Assembly (NCBI RefSeq): GCF_030532965.1
Contig: NZ_JAUNKC010000027.1
Coordinates: 1-45,606, forward strand
DNA from: Corynebacterium sp.
Lineage (GTDB): Bacteria; Actinomycetota; Actinomycetes; Mycobacteriales; Mycobacteriaceae
Length of the DNA stretch: 45,606 bases
Reading direction: 5' to 3'
Shown: positions 1-8,191 of the stretch, piece after piece
Numbering within the stretch: position 1 is the stretch's first letter
Layout: each line of letters opens with the position of its first letter
Position numbers and translations under genes: made by a program
The notes under the pieces: model-generated
Databases searched by the model: none
The model's input: only the letters and a program-made list of their open reading frames with translations
What the model was told of the DNA's origin: nothing

Positions 1-1144
1 TAAGAAAATCAGGTGTAGAAAGCTTACCCGTGGCTTTTAACAACTTATCGTGTATCGCCGCGCTTTGGTTCGCTGGAGTAACGAAATCCACAGTTCTGGC
101 CCCGTTCGCTAGCAGCCAGTCACGGACTTTGGCTTCTTTATCTACCGAAACAGAGTTAACCAAATCGCGAGGATCAGTCAGCAAACCCAAGCTCCTGATC
201 TGATCTGCCGATAACACTTCACTAGCCTTCACCTCCTCCAAAGGAGAAGTGACGACCCTGAAAGCATCCCCTGGGATCCACCCCGGTGTTCCCAACTTTC
301 GCCTAAGCTCAGCCTCCTTGCCCGAAATGCTGCGTGACTCATTAACAATTTTAGCCACTGTGAACTTATGGGCTGCTTTAACAGACTCCATGTGCTCCCG
401 GTATTCACGATTAACACGCTCGCTAACTCTAGACCGCCGTTCCTGCACCGCCGCCGCGAAAGCATCCCGCTGAGCCTGCGACCCAGAAACCCCAGCCGTA
501 GACTCCGCCCACAACTCCTCCAACTGCTGATTAATCACCGGTAAATCCGCCGGAGTCTGCACCTCGATCGCAAGACACGAGCAATTATCGTGATACGACC
601 CACCCCGGGACCGCTGCAAAACCGTCTTCTCCGAGTACACATCACCGCGAGAGGCCAACATCAAACAGAAATTACACGCCCCGGGCTGAGGCACCCTAGC
701 AAACCGGGTGCCCGCCGCACCTGTTGCCTCCGCAACTGTCTCACGAGCGGGCTGCAAAACCAGTCGGTTCAAAACCCCAGCCAACTTACGCTTCGCCAAC
801 TCCACATCAAGAACACCCTCCTTACGAGACGTGTTCAACGCCCACCCAAACGACGCCTCCGCCTGCTCAAAACCAGCCGGATCAGCCACCTCAGGATAAT
901 CAAGACGCGCCAGCACATCATCCAGCTGCCGCGACCGAAACAAATAATCCGCCGCAGCATACGCAGCCTGCTCACCATACTGCGACGCTACCGCATGCAA
1001 CAGCTCCACAGCCTGCTTCTGCCGCTCCAAAACACCCAAACGATACGCCTGCTCCCACCACGCAACGAAATCACGCTGCGCCAGAATCCGAAGCATATCC
1101 AGCGACTGCTGATACTCCCGCTCCGCAACCAGATCCCTAGCCAA
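1..1144 (-). CDS. MuF/VG15-like minor head protein (C-terminus cut by window edge)
   Basis: The frame is open from a TTG at 1144-1142 to the window edge, giving about 381 codons without a stop. The TTG follows a GAAAGAGGGG ribosome site at a good distance; no ATG or GTG lies upstream in frame before a stop. A segment about 155 residues in reads PGACNFCLMLASRG, followed by VYSE and SYHDNCSCLAIE. This Cys/His-rich signature is typical of the MuF/VG15-like minor capsid proteins encoded after the portal gene in actinophages. Such proteins enter the prohead with the portal and aid head maturation. The position directly after the portal gene, 26 bases away, fits. The C-terminal part, which may carry another domain, is not visible. 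Confidence 0.8.
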   Translation of the reverse strand, partial: MARDLVAEREYQQSLDMLRILAQRDFVAWWEQAYRLGVLERQKQAVELLHAVASQYGEQAAYAAADYLFRSRQLDDVLARLDYPEVADPAGFEQAEASFGWALNTSRKEGVLDVELAKRKLAGVLNRLVLQPARETVAEATGAAGTRFARVPQPGACNFCLMLASRGDVYSEKTVLQRSRGGSYHDNCSCLAIEVQTPADLPVINQQLEELWAESTAGVSGSQAQRDAFAAAVQERRSRVSERVNREYREHMESVKAAHKFTVAKIVNESRSISGKEAELRRKLGTPGWIPGDAFRVVTSPLEEVKASEVLSADQIRSLGLLTDPRDLVNSVSVDKEAKVRDWLLANGARTVDFVTPANQSAAIHDKLLKATGKLSTPDFL

Positions 1145-1170
1145 AACTCGCCCCTCTTTCCGGGCTAGCC

Positions 1171-2640
1171 TCAGCCCAAACCAGACTCACCCACCGGACG
1201 GTTAGCCCGCGCCAGACTAGCCACGTCCTCCGAAACCTGCGTAGCGCGAACCGCCTCCACCAGAGACGATGCCCGCTGCGCCGCCCGCAGCTCCGCAAAC
1301 TCACGCTTCAACGTCTCCCGCTGCTGCGTAGACAGCCCGATCATGTCCCACACAACCTCGGAACCTGGTGGGGCGATACCCGCCTGAACCAGCTTCACAG
1401 CCGCATCCACACTGGACGCCAAAGTGGGAGTAGAAGGATCACGCCACAGCGGAACCACCGACGCAACAAACGACGACTCCGGAACCGCCCGCTTACCTAT
1501 CGCATGGCAGAGATACGCTACATCGCGCTGCAAAACACGACCAAACGCCTTCTGCCTATCCTCAGCACGCTTCACCAAACGCGCCTCAGACGCCCGAATA
1601 GCATCCGCAGACGGCGGATTATCATGCGTGAAACCCAAATACGTCGCAGGAACCCCCGACTGAGCCGACACCAGCTGCGCAACCATACGCAACTCCTCGA
1701 TATACGGCGTAGGCGGCGCAGCCGTAAACTGCCCCACCTTCGGCTCAGGAGGACCAGACGGCCCCCATTCACCAGGATCCTCAGGCTCAATAACCAAAGC
1801 CTTCGTCATCGCCGCCCTCATACCCTGCTGGCGCTGCACATCCGCAGGAGCCTCAGGGTCGATACCCACCTGATCGAGAAGAACATTAATCATGTACTTC
1901 TGCGGAGTGGTATAAATCTCGCGGTTATACTCCATGCCCAAAATAGTGCGCATACCATGCTGCGTGTAATACCGAATCGTAGACGTGATCTCCGACCTGC
2001 CTAAATACTCCCCAGCCCGAAGCTGGTTAGGAAACGCAACGAGGTTACACCGATCATGATCATGTGACACCCACCGGCGCTCCTCAGCACCATTAAGCTC
2101 CTCAACAAACCACGTACCCGAAGGCAAATACAGCCGACGAAGCAGCGCACCGGACTCCAGCGTCTGCTCCGAATACGCAGCACGAACCCGATTACGGCGC
2201 CCATCCCACATAAAAGTGGCATCCTGCGAAGAAACTGCCGTAGCAATCACCGGGCCCGTAACAGCCTCCTCCGCCGCATCCTCCGCACTAGTGAAAGCCA
2301 TAAAACCAACACCAGTGCAAAGCGCATCAAGCTTCACCCGGTTGAACTGATCCGCAAGATCCGAGCCTAACCATAAGCTCCGAAGAAAATCAGATTCACC
2401 GCTAGTAGTGGTCCAGCCTTCCCACTGAATACGCTCCGAAAGCGCATCAACGATGATCTCAGGCCACCCCATAACCGCCTCGATACCAACCATCGAATGT
2501 GGGATAGCAATACCAAGATTCTTAACGGCCTCCTTGCCGTCGTAAAACCGCCACTGGCGCTGATTCTTCGGCCTATGCAGCTGCAACTGCGACCGCAACT
2601 GGCCAAGAAGCCCGTTCTCGATGTCCTCGACCCGACTCAT
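1171..2640 (-). CDS. Phage portal protein (SPP1 Gp6-like)
   Basis: This 489-residue protein would form the dodecameric ring at one head vertex through which DNA is packaged and ejected and to which the terminase docks. Length, an N-terminus beginning MSRVEDIENGLLGQL, and the segment AQSGVPATYLGFTHDNPPSADAI resemble actinophage portals of the SPP1 Gp6 family; the ATYLG and PSADAIRASE stretches are especially typical. The start overlaps the end of the large terminase gene by four bases (ATGA), so translation is likely coupled. The MuF-like gene follows 26 bases later. The family call rests on recalled motifs and on gene order, not on a search. Confidence 0.88.
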   Translation of the reverse strand: MSRVEDIENGLLGQLRSQLQLHRPKNQRQWRFYDGKEAVKNLGIAIPHSMVGIEAVMGWPEIIVDALSERIQWEGWTTTSGESDFLRSLWLGSDLADQFNRVKLDALCTGVGFMAFTSAEDAAEEAVTGPVIATAVSSQDATFMWDGRRNRVRAAYSEQTLESGALLRRLYLPSGTWFVEELNGAEERRWVSHDHDRCNLVAFPNQLRAGEYLGRSEITSTIRYYTQHGMRTILGMEYNREIYTTPQKYMINVLLDQVGIDPEAPADVQRQQGMRAAMTKALVIEPEDPGEWGPSGPPEPKVGQFTAAPPTPYIEELRMVAQLVSAQSGVPATYLGFTHDNPPSADAIRASEARLVKRAEDRQKAFGRVLQRDVAYLCHAIGKRAVPESSFVASVVPLWRDPSTPTLASSVDAAVKLVQAGIAPPGSEVVWDMIGLSTQQRETLKREFAELRAAQRASSLVEAVRATQVSEDVASLARANRPVGESGLG

Positions 2641-4469
2641 ACCACAACCCCCCTTCGAGATCGACGGGACCTACCCGAGCGCCCGCCACCATTACTGTTT
2701 TTCCGGTACTTACCTGATTCCAACACCATGCGGCGCCCAACATTCGCAGCGATCATCGCCACGCATAGGTCCACCGAACGTAAAGAATCACGAGTTTTCT
2801 TACCAACCGTAGGCCCGAACTTATTCCACCGAGACTTCGCATTATTCACATGCGCCACCAAAGCTGGATCACCATCATGCCTAAACGGACCATTCAAACC
2901 CTCGTCCTCAATCAGTGCACGAATAACCTCCACCTCCTGACTGAATCTCCGGTTACGGTCCGCGCCACCCGGGGCAGACAACCGCATATCCCACAGCACA
3001 GCGTTACCCCTCGGCCCAGGCGTGGCAGGCACCCATAACCTACGGCCAAAATCCCGATGCCACGTACTGATCATGTCCGCCCAATACGCAGCCTCCGTCG
3101 AATCATCCGTAGCCGGTGACGGATCCACACCAAACCACCACACTCGGTACTGCGCAAACGCCTCACGAACCTCCGCATCAACCGCGTTCCGGTCGACCAA
3201 AAAGCCCTTACCCCGCTCGCCGCGGGGCCGAGACCACACGCCAAGAGTTTGGTTAAACCCATCCTCAATGCGGCACGCCATAAACCCTGTGGCGTCCTCC
3301 GACTTTGAGCAATCCAAGAACATGGCGATGTCGTCGCCGGGCTGAAGCTTCCTGCTTGGATCCGCAAGCGCAGCAAAAGATTGCGCCGACACATAAACGT
3401 CCTCGGATTCCGCGACACCATTCAAATAAAACCTGATCGCATCTGCTGCGGCCAGCTCCGGATCGACGATTTCACTGCTAAGCCGCTCGATATCAGCCCA
3501 CCACGCATCCGAATACGCCTGACGGAGCGCCAAATCACGCTTCTTAGCATCGTAGAAATCCAACCGGGGGTCGGCCTCAATCGAATCATAAAGAATATCC
3601 CGGGTAAGACCCTTATACCTGCCCGACATTTGCTTCTGCCACGCCTCAAAAGTCCGCTCCCCCACCGAATCCGAGCCCTGCATATGGGCGTTCGTCAGCT
3701 CCAAAACCCGAGCCTGCACCGACCGCTTAGACTTACCGACATTCCGGCGAACCACAGCTGCCACACGAGTCCCTCCCGACGAATCCGTCATATGGTGAGT
3801 TTCATTCAAAACCGCAAAAGTGGCCGGATCGCCCTCAGCTGACGACTCCGAAGCCGTCAAAACCTCCATACGGGCGGGCGAATCCTTCACCATCGTCGCC
3901 GTCTGACCCTTATCAAGCCTGTAATACGCCACTGCCTCCGCACCGAGCTGCGAATTTGCCACACGCAAAAGGTCTTTAGACTGTGTCTCCGAGTTCGAGG
4001 CCGCCTGCACCAGCGGCATGTACCGTTGTCGCCCCGCCCAACGACCCAGCTCCTCATCAAAATACAGCTCACAAGGCCCAAGAAACTCACTATTCATCAC
4101 CGCAGCGGCAAAAGGATCTTTACCCGTGCCCTTCGCCCCCCGGCGAACCCCACGGCGGTACAAAAACCTACCCGTATCCGGATTAAACGCATACCAAAGG
4201 ATCAAAAACTTAGCCTGACCATCGGTGTAGCGCCACGGCTGACCCTCATCATTTAAAAGACCCGGCTCGTCGGTGCGCCACTCCGCCCAATCAATCAACC
4301 CAGGCCCCAAGGAGTTACGCAGAAGCGCCTTCCGCTTCTCCGGAGACGACGGCCACGGAAGCGTCACCCACTCACCCAGCGAGCCTCTCCGATACCCCGG
4401 AGGTAACTCCAGCTCCGAACGCGGGACCATCAAGTCAGATGAGGTTTGCAAATCGATCACCCGCCTCAA
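2637..4469 (-). CDS. Terminase large subunit
   Basis: This 610-residue protein is the packaging motor: an N-terminal ATPase and a C-terminal RNase H-like nuclease that cuts the concatemer. A Walker A-like motif RGAKGTGKD lies at about residues 110-118. The Walker B position is a hydrophobic strand TFAVLNETHH near 217-226, with N-E where D-E is usual, a variation seen in some actinophage terminases. A candidate first nuclease aspartate is in IAMFLDCSKSEDATGF near residue 386. The gene overlaps the small terminase by 35 bases and the portal by four. Some internal start a little downstream of the listed ATG is possible. The order small terminase, large terminase, portal supports the call strongly. 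Confidence 0.92.
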   Translation of the reverse strand: MRRVIDLQTSSDLMVPRSELELPPGYRRGSLGEWVTLPWPSSPEKRKALLRNSLGPGLIDWAEWRTDEPGLLNDEGQPWRYTDGQAKFLILWYAFNPDTGRFLYRRGVRRGAKGTGKDPFAAAVMNSEFLGPCELYFDEELGRWAGRQRYMPLVQAASNSETQSKDLLRVANSQLGAEAVAYYRLDKGQTATMVKDSPARMEVLTASESSAEGDPATFAVLNETHHMTDSSGGTRVAAVVRRNVGKSKRSVQARVLELTNAHMQGSDSVGERTFEAWQKQMSGRYKGLTRDILYDSIEADPRLDFYDAKKRDLALRQAYSDAWWADIERLSSEIVDPELAAADAIRFYLNGVAESEDVYVSAQSFAALADPSRKLQPGDDIAMFLDCSKSEDATGFMACRIEDGFNQTLGVWSRPRGERGKGFLVDRNAVDAEVREAFAQYRVWWFGVDPSPATDDSTEAAYWADMISTWHRDFGRRLWVPATPGPRGNAVLWDMRLSAPGGADRNRRFSQEVEVIRALIEDEGLNGPFRHDGDPALVAHVNNAKSRWNKFGPTVGKKTRDSLRSVDLCVAMIAANVGRRMVLESGKYRKNSNGGGRSGRSRRSRRGVVV

Positions 4470-4866
4470 TCACAACACCGCTGTCCGAGGTTTTTTTCAC
4501 CTCCGAAACGTCCTCCGAAATCTCCCACTGCAGCCGCTTCATTGCCATCGGCGACAACCCCAGGCGATCCTCAAGCTGCCGCTGTTCGGCCAAGGCATTG
4601 GTAGGTACCTTCCCGCTGCTGAGGTTTTCTTGCACCAGGTTTGAAATTTGCAAATACCTAGCCACTAGAAGCTCGTCGCCGTTGCGCTCCCACATTACTG
4701 CTTGTGGTTTTCTCCATAGTGCCGTCCACCCCGCTGGGCTGCGCCCCTTCAGGGGCCATTTTGGGGCCCTGCCTTTGCGCCCTTCCGCTGGTAGCGTCAC
4801 CCAGTCTGGGCGTGCGTTACGCCTGCGGGCGTTTTTCTTCGGCGGCGGCCCTGGCAATGAAACCAC
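4435..4866 (-). CDS. Terminase small subunit-like protein
   Basis: This 143-residue protein directly precedes the large terminase. It has a basic, proline-rich N-terminus (PPPKKNARRRNARPDW) and a helical C-terminal half containing SNLVQENLSSGKVPTNALAEQ and RLGLSPMAMKRLQWEI. Both features recur in actinophage small terminases, which bind the packaging site and pass DNA to the large subunit. The start has a good ribosome site (AGGAGG about 6 bases upstream). No obvious helix-turn-helix can be assigned by eye; the call depends on position and on general resemblance. Confidence 0.78.
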   Translation of the reverse strand: MVSLPGPPPKKNARRRNARPDWVTLPAEGRKGRAPKWPLKGRSPAGWTALWRKPQAVMWERNGDELLVARYLQISNLVQENLSSGKVPTNALAEQRQLEDRLGLSPMAMKRLQWEISEDVSEVKKTSDSGVVIEAGDRFANLI

Positions 4867-5053
4867 CTCCTAACCAAACACGATCCCGTGGAAAAGCTTA
4901 AGAAAACCCTTTAGTACCGAAACCCGTACAGACTGTCAGGCCCTATGCCCTCCGGCGCCGCCGAGGCTCGGGAGGGGGATACTCCCCCGGGTGGGGGTAG
5001 CTAATGTGAAGTGCTTCACATTCGATATTGGGCTTCATTTTCGATACCCGTCC
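4867..5053. other. Gap upstream of terminase with a 20-bp near-palindrome; candidate packaging (cos/pac) site
   Basis: No gene is seen here. The stretch holds a G-rich hairpin (GGGGGATACTCCCCC near 4974-4988) and a near-palindrome at 5003-5022, AATGTGAAG-TG-CTTCACATT, followed by two copies of CGATA about 20 bases apart. It lies between HNH and small terminase genes, where cos sites often sit in HNH-containing phages. The packaging role is inference; the palindrome could also be an operator or a terminator. Confidence 0.35.
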
Positions 5054-5341
5054 CTAGGCCAATCCGAACGGCAACCGCGGCACCCGCCGAAGCGTCGCCG
5101 CTTTCCTCGCCCTCGCCCGAAGCGACTCCTCGTCGGTCTTCCGCTTATGGCACGGACCGCATAACCATTGGAGGTTTTCCAGGTTGTCGGCCCCGCCCTC
5201 GAAATGCGGTGTTATGTGATCCAGCTCCAGCCCCTCGCGCTGCCCGCAATCGGCGCACCCATTTGGGAGCTGCCGTCTGGCCTGTCGTTTTAAGGCTTTC
5301 CATTCTGGTGTCCTGCACCGAGGGTTGTTTTCGTCCCACAT
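5054..5341 (-). CDS. HNH endonuclease
   Basis: This 95-residue protein has the full HNH pattern: CADCG, then LELDHITPHFEGGADNLENLQWLC, then CGPCHKRKT. The two Cys pairs (CxxC and CxxC) hold a structural zinc, and the DH...N...H residues form the metal-binding nuclease site. In phages with this layout the HNH protein sits next to the terminase and is needed for cutting at cos during packaging. The listed start gives MWDENNPRCRTPEWKALKRQA, a usual N-terminus for this family. Role at packaging is known for the family and inferred here. Confidence 0.92.
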   Translation of the reverse strand: MWDENNPRCRTPEWKALKRQARRQLPNGCADCGQREGLELDHITPHFEGGADNLENLQWLCGPCHKRKTDEESLRARARKAATLRRVPRLPFGLA

Positions 5342-5363
5342 ATGATGACCCCCTTGAAACGCC

Positions 5364-5393
5364 GAAAACCCCCAACCGGAGGGTTAGGGGTTT
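5364..5393 (-). terminator. Hairpin between the early operon and the HNH gene
   Basis: On the minus strand, AACCCCTAACC and GGTTGGGGGTT can pair around a 4-base loop, followed by TTTTC. It sits after the gene ending at 5451 and before the HNH start, so it could separate early from late transcription. A further palindrome, TGACAG-TG-CTGTCA, at 5440-5453 overlaps the stop codon of the upstream gene. Confidence 0.5.
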
Positions 5394-5450
5394 GTTGTGT
5401 AGATATACGTTGTCGTCGCGTCGATTATATCAACAGGCGTGACAGTGCTG

Positions 5451-6059
5451 TCAAATTTTTGCACTTTTGGGGGCGCTGCGGTCGGGTTTAAGCAGGTAGG
5501 ACAGTACGTCGCTTAGCCTGTAGCGGACTTCTTCGCTTCCGCCTATCTGCATTGGTTTGGATGCTATGTGTCCTCTGTGCGCCCATTGGCGTAGCCGGTC
5601 GGCGCTGACGCGGTGACCTTTGCGTTCTAGCTTTATGCGTATCGTTCGGCTGCTGAGCCATGGCTCTGGCTGGTTAGCTAGCTCGCGTTCGTCACGGGGG
5701 TCGATACGGTTTGCTAGTCGGTGTGTCCAGTACGCTATGGTGTCCTCCACTGCTTGCGGCTCCGGGTGTGCGTATAGCCAGTGTTGGTGTTCGACTAGCC
5801 ACCGGACCCAGGCTGATAGGGGTTTGCCTACTAGGTGGACGTAGCTTTGTTCGTTTGCGCTGTGGATTTGGGTGACTACATCGCGTATCTCATCTTCGAG
5901 TTCTAGCCTGAGGTCGATGTCGGAGGCGGGTACTGGTGCGGTAGGCCCCGGGGGTCCTGGGTTGCGCCCACCTCCGGGTAGCCGTGGGAGGGTTAGCATG
6001 TGCTCTAGTTCGATGACGAGCCACAGTAGGTTTGTGAGATTGTTGTTGAGGTTGCTCAC
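5451..6059 (-). CDS. Phage protein with a C-terminal DNA-binding-like segment
   Basis: Start chosen at GTG 6059, which overlaps the glutaredoxin stop by GTGA; the longer frame from 6131 would run through that gene. The product has about 202 residues. The middle is helical with several Trp residues (SAWVRWLVEHQHWLYAH). The end (SSRTIRIKLERKGHRVSADRLRQWAHRGHI followed by VRYRLSDVLSYLL) looks like a MerR/excisionase-type helix-turn-helix: a helix pair, then a polar 'grid' and a wing ending in an RLSDVL helix. It is the last gene of the early operon before the packaging genes, so it might be a late-gene switch protein, but that is speculation. Confidence 0.72.
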   Translation of the reverse strand: MSNLNNNLTNLLWLVIELEHMLTLPRLPGGGRNPGPPGPTAPVPASDIDLRLELEDEIRDVVTQIHSANEQSYVHLVGKPLSAWVRWLVEHQHWLYAHPEPQAVEDTIAYWTHRLANRIDPRDERELANQPEPWLSSRTIRIKLERKGHRVSADRLRQWAHRGHIASKPMQIGGSEEVRYRLSDVLSYLLKPDRSAPKSAKI

Positions 6060-6337
6060 TGGTCGGCTTCCTGAATGGTGTTGATGGTGTCGGCTAGGTT
6101 TCTCATGCGTGTGTCGCTGTACCCGGTCCATGTGTGGGGTTCACCATGGATGGTGGCCTCGACGAGGGGGAGTTCGGCGGCTTTGATGTCCGCCATGAGT
6201 TGTATTTTGCTGGGGTGTTCGTGGATGTTTTCCTCGATGATGGTGAATCCGAGGCGGGTTAGTCCGCGTTTGGTGTAGCGGCATTTCATGCATCCTGGTG
6301 CGCTGTAGATGATTGCGGTGAGCGGGTTGCTGGTCAT
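6056..6337 (-). CDS. Glutaredoxin/NrdH-like redoxin
   Basis: The real start is ATG 6337, overlapping the helicase stop by four bases, which gives 93 residues; the longer frame upstream is an artefact. The N-terminus has a thioredoxin-fold beta strand (LTAIIYSAPG) and the redox motif CMKC at residues 16-19, then TKRGLTRLGFTIIEENI. NrdH-type redoxins reduce ribonucleotide reductase and would help supply dNTPs during phage replication. The later HTWTGYSDTRMRNL fits the GSH/thioredoxin-reductase contact loop. No reductase gene is in this part of the phage, so it would work with the host enzyme. Confidence 0.86.
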   Translation of the reverse strand: MTSNPLTAIIYSAPGCMKCRYTKRGLTRLGFTIIEENIHEHPSKIQLMADIKAAELPLVEATIHGEPHTWTGYSDTRMRNLADTINTIQEADQ

Positions 6338-7689
6338 TGGTTTTCCTTTCGTAGCTGTGCTGCGACGGCGGTGATGAGGCCGTCTTGTGTTGCGTGTTTT
6401 TGGCTTAGTGCTTTGTGTACGTCTTCGTCGATTGTGTCTTTCGCCTGGATGTGGATGATGCTGACTGGCTCGGTTTGCCCCTGTCGGAATAGGCGGGCGT
6501 TGGCTTGTTCGTAGAGTTCTAGGCTCCAGGGTGTTGTGAACCAGACCATGATGTGGCCGCCGGTTTGGAGGTTGAGGCCGTGTCCTGCTGATGCTGGGTG
6601 TATGAGTGCTAGGGGTATTTCTCCGCGGTTCCATTTGTGGAAGTCTTCGGCGGTGTCGAGGTGTGTTGCTTGGGGGAAGCGTTTCAGGATGCGTTCTGCT
6701 TCGTGTTTGAACCAGTAGGCGCATAGGACGGTTTGGCCGTTGGCGGCTTCGATGATGTCTTCTAGTGCGTCGAGTTTTTTGTCGTGTATCTCGGTGTGTC
6801 CGTCCTTGGTGTAGATGGCGCCTGATGCGAGTTGTTGGAGTTTTCCGGAGAGGGCTGCGGCGTTGGCTGCGTCGATGGTCTCGTCTCCTAGTTCTAGGAC
6901 GAGTTCGCGTTTAAACCGGTTGTAGGTTTTGGTTTGTGTTGGTGTGAGGTGTACTACGTGGTTGGTGTGCGTGCATTGTGGTAGTTGGAGGTAGTCGGTG
7001 GTTTTCATGCTGAGGGTGATGTCGGCGATTTGGTTGTAGATTTGTTGTTCTGCTCCTGGTTTGAGTGTGTAGGAGAAGATTTGCATGCCGTTGCGTTTGT
7101 CTGGGTTGAAGTATTGGTTGCGGTAGTGGGTTATGTATCTGCCGAGTCGTTTGCCTCCGTCGAGTAGTCGGAATTGGGCCCATAGGTCCATGAGTCCGTT
7201 GGGGCTGGGTGTTCCGGTTAGGCCGATGATGCGTTTGATGTGGGGCCGCATTTTTTGGAGTGCTTTGGATCGTCTGGCTTGGTGGTTTTTGAAGCTGGAG
7301 AGTTCGTCGATGATGACCATGTCGAAGGGCCACTCATGCTGGTAGTGGTCTACTAGCCAGGGGATGCTTTCTCGGTTGATGACGTAGATGTCGGCTTCGG
7401 TGGCGAGTGCTTCGAGTCGTTTTTGGGGGCTTCCCACGATGACGCTCATGCGGAGGTTCCCTAGGTGGTCCCATTTTTTGAGTTCTGCGGGCCAGGTGTC
7501 TCTAGCTACTCGCAGGGGGGCTATGATGAGGGCTTTTCGTATGTCGAAGTGGTCGTAGATGAGGTTGTTGATGGCGGTGAGGGTGATGATGGTTTTGCCT
7601 AAGCCCATGCCTAAAAACACTGCACATTCTGGGGTTTGTTCAATGAAGTTTGTGGCTTTTTGCTGGTAGTTGTGTGGTTTGTATTTCAT
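6334..7689 (-). CDS. SNF2/DEAD-box type DNA helicase
   Basis: This 451-residue protein is a superfamily 2 helicase. Motif I is GMGLGKT at residues 27-33, motif II is IIDELS near 127-131, motif III GLTGTPSPNGLMDLW, and the C-terminal motifs include HPASAGHGLNLQTGGH and QANARLFRQGQ. It resembles the SNF2-type helicases found in the replication module of many Gram-positive siphoviruses, next to VRR-NUC and VapE genes. The start lies inside the 3' end of the VRR-NUC gene (50-base overlap). A likely role is translocation or fork remodelling during phage DNA replication or recombination. Confidence 0.92.
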   Translation of the reverse strand: MKYKPHNYQQKATNFIEQTPECAVFLGMGLGKTIITLTAINNLIYDHFDIRKALIIAPLRVARDTWPAELKKWDHLGNLRMSVIVGSPQKRLEALATEADIYVINRESIPWLVDHYQHEWPFDMVIIDELSSFKNHQARRSKALQKMRPHIKRIIGLTGTPSPNGLMDLWAQFRLLDGGKRLGRYITHYRNQYFNPDKRNGMQIFSYTLKPGAEQQIYNQIADITLSMKTTDYLQLPQCTHTNHVVHLTPTQTKTYNRFKRELVLELGDETIDAANAAALSGKLQQLASGAIYTKDGHTEIHDKKLDALEDIIEAANGQTVLCAYWFKHEAERILKRFPQATHLDTAEDFHKWNRGEIPLALIHPASAGHGLNLQTGGHIMVWFTTPWSLELYEQANARLFRQGQTEPVSIIHIQAKDTIDEDVHKALSQKHATQDGLITAVAAQLRKENQ

Positions 7690-7960
7690 GTAGCACTCCG
7701 GGGATGTGGTTGGGGTGGTCGATGATGTGGACGGGCACTCCGAGGTTTTCTATTTGCTGTTTGCGTACGTGTTGGATTGGTCTGGGTTTTTTGCCGGGTG
7801 CTTTGAGTTCGGCGAAGGCGATGTGCCCTTCGGGGAGGAGTATGAGTCGGTCTGGCACTCCAGCGAGGCCGGGGCTTGTGAATTTCAGGCATAGGCCGCC
7901 CAGGTTTTTGACGGCTCGTGTGAGTGCTTGTTCTACGTGTTTTTCGTTCACGGGTGACAA
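7640..7960 (-). CDS. VRR-NUC domain nuclease
   Basis: This 106-residue protein is a stand-alone VRR-NUC domain, a PD-(D/E)XK nuclease fold related to FAN1 and phage resolvases. The core reads PGLAGVPDRLILLPEGHIAFAELKAPGKKPRP then QIENLGVPVHIID: the GVPD aspartate, the ELK glutamate-lysine pair and the following QHVRKQ helix are the family's catalytic signature. It begins with TTG at 7960; no ATG is available, and the start codon itself lies inside a GGTGACAA repeat. Family members cut branched DNA, so it could resolve replication or recombination intermediates with the overlapping helicase gene. Confidence 0.9.
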   Translation of the reverse strand: MSPVNEKHVEQALTRAVKNLGGLCLKFTSPGLAGVPDRLILLPEGHIAFAELKAPGKKPRPIQHVRKQQIENLGVPVHIIDHPNHIPGVLHEIQTTQLPAKSHKLH

Positions 7961-8187
7961 CTTCTTTCGTTTTTCTATACGCGCGCGGAGTTCTGCGTAT
8001 ACGCGCAGATACGTTCAGGTTTTTGTTTGCTCATTAGAATTAGTTGTCAACTTGTCACCCGTTGCGGGTTTTTGCGCCTACACCTGGGGTTTTATTGGGT
8101 GACAACTAGGGTGACAACTTTTTCTTGTCACCTGGATTTTGGTGACAACTTTTAGCGTTTTGAAGTTGTCACCCAGAGGTTGTCACC
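7953..8187. repeat. Cluster of eight GGTGACAA repeats in both orientations
   Basis: Copies of GGTGACAA lie near 7953, 8049 (reverse), 8098, 8110, 8124 (reverse), 8141, 8163 (reverse) and 8178 (reverse); most extend to GGTGACAACTT, while the last reads GGTGACAACC. TATACGCGC also occurs twice, near 7976 and 7998. The gap lies between the primase-helicase and VRR-NUC genes. Such iterated sites in a replication module are candidates for a phage origin or for sites of a replication or regulatory protein. No gene is seen in 7961-8191. Confidence 0.75.
8141..8173 (-). terminator. Perfect 11-bp inverted repeat after the primase gene
   Basis: GGTGACAACTT and AAGTTGTCACC are separated by 11 bases, forming a stable hairpin 19 bases after the primase stop codon. 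There is no long U-run, so it may be a weak terminator, an mRNA-stabilising hairpin, or simply two opposed repeat copies. Confidence 0.4.
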
Positions 8188-8191
8188 CGTT

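Noticed and set aside
590..1168. Plus-strand 192-residue frame at the left end
   Set aside because: It is the complement of the MuF-like gene and its product is rich in Arg, His and Pro in the way of antisense frames.
6338..6724. Long N-terminal extension of the glutaredoxin frame
   Set aside because: The extension lies inside the helicase gene on the same strand and is Arg/Thr/Pro-rich; the ATGA overlap gives a natural start at 6337.
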